Origin: Hsuehochloa calcarea
Taxonomy: Eukaryota > Streptophyta > Magnoliopsida > Poales > Poaceae
Reading direction: 5' to 3'
DNA length: 64,000 nt
NCBI GenBank assembly: GCA_036346395.1
Contig: CM070605.1
Coordinates: 2,852,001 to 2,916,000 of the forward strand
The notes under the pieces are model-generated. The model searched no databases. It was not told the DNA's origin and worked only from the letters and a program-made list of their open reading frames with translations. Both the position numbers and the translations under genes were made by a program. This document shows positions 57,746 to 64,000 of this stretch, in pieces (positions within the stretch are counted from its first letter, which is position 1; the number at the start of each line of letters is the position of its first letter).

Positions 57746-59413
57746 GGACCGAAATGGCAACAGAGGGGGGGGGGTGAATGGTGCCTTAAAAATTAAGAAC
57801 TCCCCTTTACTGTATTTAAACAAACCTACAAAGCCCTCTGGAAATCTCACGAAGAGTGAAGCAAAATCAGAGAACGAAAACAAGCTTGATGCATTACATT
57901 GAAATCGAAGCTCGATTCTACTCGGCGTAGTTCCATCATCAAGCAGTAGTTCCGGTTCATCATGGAAGTTCCGCTTGATGTAGTTCCGCCTTGGACAACT
58001 TCCGATTGTCCTGACCGAAGAACAGTGCGCTCGGGTTTTTCCCAAAAATCCGAAATACAAAATCTTGAATGTTCTTCTCAGGTCAAGTTTCACATGACAT
58101 CATCCTAAACAACATCTTGACCTCATGGAGAAGAATCGCAAACAAAGATTCATTAATCAAAGCAAAATCGGATTTCTTGAAGAAGGGGCAAGAAAGACCA
58201 AAAACTACAATAGACAAGATTCTCATATTCTTAGCTCATGAAACTTTGAGGATATATTAGCAATAGCAATACGACTCTAGATATCAAGTTTCATGCCATC
58301 TTATAAGAGGAATCAAAAGATACACCAAAAACCCTAGCTATTCAAGAGAAGAACAGAGAGATGAAGAGAGGCATAAGCAAGTAATCAAAACCTCAGAGTT
58401 TCATTGATAGAAATCGAACGATTACAGAGGGAAACACAGATGAATGATTACACAGATTGCAGTTCATCCTCTCCAACTCAACAAACTCTCAAAAAGCAAA
58501 ACAAACCCTTTTGCTAAGGCTAACCCTAATTTTCTCTCTCAAAGTCTAACCCTAACACCAGGGGTTCACCTCTATTTATAGCCCTTGGCTAATGGGCCTC
58601 CAACCCATTAAGCCCGCTACACCCGAACGGAACCGCCTCCACTTGTGCCGCTTTGCGAAAAGACCGTTTCGCCCCTTGCACACCTTCCGAAGCCTCCGTC
58701 GCCTTTTACCGCCCTTGACTCGCAACCACCTCAAGATTCACGCCGTCTTCGACACATCCCGACCGTTCTGACCTCAACGCCGCCTGCGCCTAGTCCGATC
58801 ACCTCGTGTCTCGCCACGACTTCGTCTCGATGTCCTGTAGTCAACACAGACAAAAATACATCACATAGCATGGCACAATATCATAGCATCAACATTTGTA
58901 CAAGACTCAAACTCATACAAACTCAAAATCACAAACTATCCTTCTCTGCACAGTTCTGGACACAATCGGAAGTTCCGCACTTACCACAGCGGAAGTTCCG
59001 ATTTCCGGAACATCCGCACTTGTCAGGATTATCGGAAGTTCCGCGCTTACCATTGCGGAACTTCCGATTACCGGAACGTCCGATTATCGGAACGTCCGCA
59101 CTCCCAGAAATTCAATTCCGATTTTCGTCTCAGAGGAATACTCACGTCAGTATTATCGGACAAATCGCGACCCCAGGTGCGGAAGTTCCGATTACATCAA
59201 CCGAACACAATTCCCAGATTAATCGGAAGTTCCTCTTTTCAACGCCGGTAGTTCCGATTATCGGAACTTCCGCAACATACACAGCGGTAGCTCCGATTAT
59301 CCTGATTCAGCACAGAAACAGTACAAACAGCAGAGAGACTCAACTCTCAACCTATTCAACAAGTTGTCAAATACTCATCACTCACAATGGAGGACCTCTC
59401 ACATGGTCTCTCA
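57742..59413 (-). repeat. 3' LTR of copia element 2
   Basis: Starts TGAGAGACCATGTGAG on the minus strand at 59413 and ends ...CGGTCCTTCA at 57742. The TATA box TATAAATA lies at 58580 to 58573. About twelve palindromic copies of CGGAAGTTCCG or CGGAACTTCCG variants lie at 58968-59300 (U3), and a smaller group at 57925-58010 (U5). The end CACCCCCCCCCCTCTGTTGC is the usual SIRE-type U5 end. Confidence 0.9.
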
Positions 59414-59424
59414 ATCTCCCCCTT
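59414..59424 (-). other. Polypurine tract of copia element 2
   Basis: AAGGGGGAGAT on the minus strand, directly before the LTR start, the same tract as in copia element 1. Confidence 0.9.
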
Positions 59425-61166
59425 GATGAGTATATTGACAATCACCGAAAAAGCATAAGATGAGTTTGAGTTTAAAGTCAACCACGGTCTAAACAAGTAG
59501 TAGAGAAGCTCAAGACCATGTTGACACAAGAGAAAGACTTGAGACGAGATGAAAGAGCAATTTTCGCAAAACTCAAGGCTTTTCTCCAGAATACTTTTTC
59601 TCTCCAAACTTCTCCCCCTTTGGCAATAAAATCATCAAGATGTATTAATGAGAGGAAATGACTATATGATATTCATTTTAACCATTAGGAGCCATGAAGA
59701 TTATCCAAAATGACTATTAGAGTATTACACCAAGCCATAACACATAAGAATGCTATCAAGATCATGACAATTGATGTATAGAATTGCTAAGACAGAAAAT
59801 CCATAATCTGATTAATGATCCAATTCTTTAGCAAGTCAAAAGAACCAAGATTGAAGTCTAGCTAAAGGTATCCAAGGATGATACAAGCCATGTCAAATAA
59901 TCTAAGTTGAACCAAGAAGACTCATATTAAACAATTTAGAGTGCTACCAGTTGAAGAAGGACTCATTTTATCCAGAACTTGGTCTTTTTAATGATAAGTA
60001 ATTTTAGCACATTTTTCTTTTTCTGAAAGCTCTTTATGGTTTTATCTTAGTAAAGCAAGCTCTGGACTAGGTGCCATCCACAACTGCCTCCTAAGCTTCA
60101 ACCAATTTTTTCAAATCTTAACCATGTGCTAGATCCCAAGCCTTATGCGACCACTCCAAGCAACAGACTTAAGGAGGTGATCTTAGGTCATCCAAGGCTC
60201 CCCCTGAGTTCATGCCTAGTGCAATGGCAAGCCGTCTCATGAGAAAGATTTGGTGAGATCAGTTTTTTCGCACAAAAGAGATCATTTTTGCTTTTAAATT
60301 TTTTAGACCAACGATTAAAGATAAGTCATGTTTCTTAACAAACTAACATAGCTTACTCACAAGTTCAAAATAGATTCAAGACTCAACTCAGCCTACTTGA
60401 CATGGCGAGAATCATAAAAGGATAGCTTCAACCAGACTAGTCTCAAGAGCTATTATGACAAGATTTTAATTCAAGTTTAGCATTTTTTTAATCACCTTAG
60501 CATGGCAAAGACTAAACTACACATAAAAAGTCATGATAGATCTAGCAGTTTAGCATAAATCATGGTAAGATGTAAAACAGTGAAAACAGATCATAAGGGA
60601 TAATAAACTGGCTCCATATGATTATAATGCAATGTAGGATGAAATGCACGAAAATCCAGATCCCCTTCAAATGATATGCATCTTTTAATTCAGGTTGAGT
60701 TATGACAATTTTAAGAACTGGAATAACCAAGATAAGCTCCCCCTGAACCAAAGGAACAAAAACGAGAACTGATAAGAGAAACAGAAAAGGCAGTCCTTAG
60801 AGCATAGAAAAGATATAAAGAATACTATCGCTCAGACAGGTTCTTATCTACCCCATATGATTCCAGGACTATCAGCTGATCAACTCACACACTAAGGAGC
60901 AAACACTGTCCCTGTCTACCCAAGGGTGGCCCGACCCTTGCTAGAACCTATAAGAAGTGAGTAAGCTCTACTTAGAGAGAGAAGAGACAGCTAATAAGCA
61001 GCATCCTAGAAGCACAAGATAAGAATTAGCAGTCAAAGCAACTTGGCAAGAGAACCACTCTAACCTATGCTGGAAGGACTTAGACCCAACTCACTCAAAA
61101 GAAATGCAACCAGAAAGGAGTAAGCATAATTAAAATATAATACAGCAGTAAAACATAAGCTCCTCC
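59425..61166 (-). other. 3' untranslated region of copia element 2
   Basis: About 1.7 kb with no substantial reading frame, like the matching part of copia element 1. CCCCCTGA-type tracts at 60205 and 60740 (minus TCAGGGGGAGC) are purine-rich and could act as secondary plus-strand primers; that is inference. Confidence 0.6.
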
Positions 61167-62741
61167 TCACAACAGTCCATAAGGACAAACCACCCCAAGC
61201 TCTCCCCGCAGAGCTGAAAACCGAGAGCTGTCCAGAGGCTTAGTGAAGATATCAGCCAACTGGTGCTCACTCTCCACAAACTGGAGCACAATGTCACCCT
61301 TCTCTACATGGTCTCGAAGAAAGTGATATCTGATATCAATATGCTTGGTCCGAGAATGTTGCACTGGGTTCTTGGCAATGCAAATCGCAGACGTGTTATC
61401 ACAAAAGAGTGGAACACAGTCGATTGCTAACCCAAAGTCCTGCAAGGTCGAGATCATCCAAAGCACTTGGCTACAGCAACTGGCTGCAGCAACGTACTCG
61501 GCCTCTGCAGTGGACTGCGTAACACCGGACTGCTTCCTTAACGACCAGGAGACAAGAGAAGTGCCAATGAATTGGCAAGTGCCAGAGGTGCTCTTCCTAT
61601 CTATCCTACAGCCAGCGAAGTCTGCATCGGAGAAGGCTCTAAGAGATAGACAAGAAGAGGAAGAGTACCAGATCCCATAGTCAATGGTAGCTCGAAGGTA
61701 CCGAAAAATGCGCTTCACCGCCTGACGATGGGATACGCGAGGAGAAGCCTGAAACCGAGCACAAAGACACACAGAGAAATGTATGTTTGGTCTCGAGGCT
61801 GTGAGGTACAAGAGAGAGCCAATCATGCTCCTGAACTCCTTTTGGTCAACAGGTTCGCCGTCTTCATCTGGATCAAGAGCTGCCAGTAGATGCCATCGGA
61901 GTTGATCTCGGCTTTCCATCATTCATGTCGAGCGCTTGAGGTCTCGAGTGTACTTGCCTTGGTGAAGAAAAGTACCTTCCCGAGTCTGTTTGATTTGGAA
62001 GCCAAGGAAGAAGCTCAACTCACCCATCATGCTCATCTCAAATTCCGAGCTCATAACATCGGAAAACTGGGAAACGAGAGTGTGTGAGGAGCCGCCAAAG
62101 ATGATGTCGTCCACATAGATCTGGACGAGCAAAAGATCAGTGCCAAGACGGCGGATGAACAATGTCTTGTCTATTTTACCCATTTCAAAACCATGACTCA
62201 GCAGATAGGACTTAAGCCTTTCATACCAAGCTCTAGGAGCTCGCTTGAGTCCATACAAAGCTTTGAAAAGCTTTGAGACATGGTTAGGGTATTTGGGGTT
62301 CTCGAAACCTAGAGGTCAGTCGACATAGACTTCTTCCTCAATAAGGCCATTGAGGAAGGCACTCTTGACATCCATTCTGGTATAGCTTGAAACCCTTAGA
62401 AGTCGCAAAGGCAAGCGAGATTCTAATGGCTTCAAGTCTAGCTACAGGGGCAAAGGTCTCTTCGAAATCTAGACCCTCAACTTGGGAGTACCCCTGAGCT
62501 ACCAGCCTAGCCTTGTTTCGAATGACTAACCCATCTTTACTTTGCTTGTTCTTGAACACCCATTTGGTCCCAATGATATTGTGACCTTGAGGGGCTCAAC
62601 AAGGACCAGACCCTTGTTTCTTTCAAAGTTTTCCAACTCCTCATGCATGGCGTTTATCCAAGACTCGTCAGATAGAGCATGACAAACGTCTTTGGGCTCA
62701 AATGAGGCAACAAAGGCAGAATGGAGACAGAAGAGAGACAT
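61167..62741 (-). pseudogene. Reverse transcriptase and RNase H of copia element 2
   Basis: RNase H frame 61922-61167 is open to its natural stop: FSDADFAGCRIDRKSTSGTC, QSTAEAEYVAAASCCSQVLW, FCDNTSAICIAKNPVQHSRT, LADIFTKPLD and ELGVVCPYGLL. Reverse transcriptase 62741-61923 lies in three frames: DESWINAMHEELENFERNKG, MFKNKQSKDGLVIRNKARLV, EETFAPVARLEAIRISLAFA, MYGLKRAPRAWYERLKSYLL and IYVDDIIFGGSSHTLVSQFS with the YVDD box intact. Frameshifts near 62575, 62365, 62270 and 61925 break it. It is better kept than copia element 1. Confidence 0.9.
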
Positions 62742-63033
62742 GCCAGTTTTTCAACGAGTGACTCGCTCAAAAAGATCTCCAATGATCTGCTCTGAAGGAT
62801 GGTCCTTTTGAATGTGTCTAGGAGGTCCAGGGTGAGATGAAGAAGTGGCCTCTACCTCATTAGTAGATGAGATAGGAACAGAGCCACTAGCTTCGAAAGA
62901 GCGAAGGTAAGGGTGATCTCCTCGAGGTGCAAAGTGGAAGAAGGCACCTCAAGAGGAGGAGGAAGAAGCTGGATCGGGTAGACAACCCTCATCTCCGTCT
63001 TCCTCATCGTCCACAAAGATGGACTCGGTCGCT

Positions 63034-63916
63034 CTAGAGAACTCGAGATATCGTGCCTAGTCCCGGACCGGCCTCATCGAAAGTTACCTCACAGGTTTCT
63101 ACCATTTTGCTAGACTCGCAGATTCTAGACTCTATAGGCACGAGAAGAAGTCGAGTAACCCGAAAGATCCCATCACAAGATCGTGACTCGAACTTATCTA
63201 GGTTCCCGGACTTGAGAATAAAACACTTGCAACCAAACACACGAAAATGAGAGACTGGTTTTCGCCCATATCTCAACTCATAAGAAGTGCGATGCAAGAA
63301 TGCCCAAGAAAGACTCATTAGAAACATGACAAGCGTAGCAATGGCCTCACCCAAAACTTCCTAGGTGTAGAGTACTCATCAAGCATCGTCCCGCCATCTC
63401 GACTAAGGTACGGTTCTTCCTCTCCACAACGCCATTCATTGGGGGCGATGGAGACGAGAACGGTGCTCTACACTGCCTCACCACAAACTCTCAAAGTAGG
63501 AATTCTTGAACTCGGTGCCATTATCGCGTCGGTTGCTCGTAATGCACCGGGAGCTCAACAAAGCCTACTAAAAGACCACGAAAAGAGTAAACGTCTCATC
63601 CTTCGAGGCTAAGAAAAACACCCAAGAATACCTCGAGAAGTCATCGACCACAACAAGAATATACCACTTCCTCCCGCCGATCAGCACTCGAGCCGGACCA
63701 ATCAGTATCCATATGGAGCGCTTGTCCCGGTGCATCGATCATTATCACTTTGGATCGAGAGTGAGAAGCGGCAACCATCTTGCCGTCTTGGCATGAAGAG
63801 CAAACTAGATCCTTGACCATCTTGAGTTTTGGCAAACCACGAATGAGATCGTGGCCGCTAACTCGTGTCAAATGATCAAAACCTATATGACCTAGTCTCC
63901 TATGCCAGAAGGTCAA
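63034..63916 (-). pseudogene. Integrase and gag-pre-integrase of copia element 2
   Basis: Gag-pre-integrase: HRRLGHIGFDHLTRVSGHDL then CSSCQDGK (HHCC, 63910-63780). Core: LHMDTDWSG-like start (63730), then in other frames DDFSRYSWVFFLASKDET, DNGTEFKN and VVERKNRTLVEMAG (63650-63390), and the C-terminal SYELRYGRKPVSHFRVFGCK and CFILKSGNLDKFES (63300-63190). D, D and E are all visible. Small losses of one or two bases at several points break the frame, often next to CG or CNG. Confidence 0.85.
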
Positions 63917-64000
63917 ATCACGGGATTCAGAAGCAATTAAACACCGGAGAGGATCACCAGAAGACTCAGAAAAATCAGCACGAAAGATCCTCCCATATCG

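Larger units (their letters stand above)
57742..64000 (-). mobile_element. Ty1/copia (SIRE-like) element 2, 5' part outside window
   Basis: The 3' LTR is at 57742-59413, then the purine tract, a 1.7-kb untranslated part, RNase H, reverse transcriptase, integrase and gag-pre-integrase, all on the minus strand. The layout matches copia element 1, and the protein words are alike but not identical, so this is a related family with a different LTR. Protease, gag and the 5' LTR lie beyond 64000. Confidence 0.9.

Noticed and set aside
1..64000. Endogenous pararetrovirus or other virus sequence
   Set aside because: All reverse-transcriptase and integrase words fit LTR retrotransposons or a LINE, with LTRs and target duplications; no movement or coat protein words were seen.

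Overview
This is nuclear DNA from a grass (Poaceae). The signs are a spliced plant gene with 13 GT-AG exons, a GC-rich first exon under an AT-rich landscape, a WRKY gene, CACTA elements with TNP2 transposase, SIRE-like Ty1/copia and Tekay/Del-like Ty3/gypsy elements, MITEs and deep nesting of retroelements. The species cannot be fixed from the sequence alone.

Layout, left to right. 1-2220: the 5' part and LTR of a minus-strand gypsy-like element, sitting in an intron of a minus-strand group III WRKY gene (two exons, 2347-2956). 3346-4992: a LINE reverse-transcriptase scrap and a gypsy-type LTR. 4993-15017: two same-orientation CACTA elements of one family. The larger carries a TNP2 gene split by a small gag-protease-only LTR element (9757-13668, target duplication AAAGG). 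15550-23688: the one complete host gene, the orthologue of FIP37/WTAP, a subunit of the mRNA N6-adenosine methylation complex. It has 13 exons and 326 codons, with transposon debris only in its introns. 24900-27092: a broken plant-mobile-domain gene on the minus strand.

27093-53867 is one nested block: a Ty1/copia element (plus strand) whose pol is split by a full 12-kb Ty3/gypsy element (33169-45126, minus strand, duplication AGGCG), and whose polypurine-tract/3' LTR junction is split by a 4.7-kb solo LTR (47434-52113, duplication GATTG). 54450-56585 is another solo LTR (duplication ATATC) lying beside a ~150-bp tandem array. Then come a TA-flanked MITE (57440-57701), a TA microsatellite, and the 3' two-thirds of a second copia element (minus strand, 57742 to the window end).

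How the parts relate: only FIP37 looks functional. WRKY, TNP2, PMD and both copia polyproteins are broken by insertions, stops or frameshifts. I found no operon-like or clearly new enzymatic system. The most unusual signals are structural: unrelated LTRs that each carry their own iterated short palindrome, two of them in both halves of the LTR; a conserved ~70-bp non-coding block shared by otherwise different gypsy LTRs; a gag-protease element without pol; a perfect 28-bp-arm hairpin in a CACTA end; and a bias of LTR-pair differences toward CNG sites that may reflect base-calling rather than evolution.
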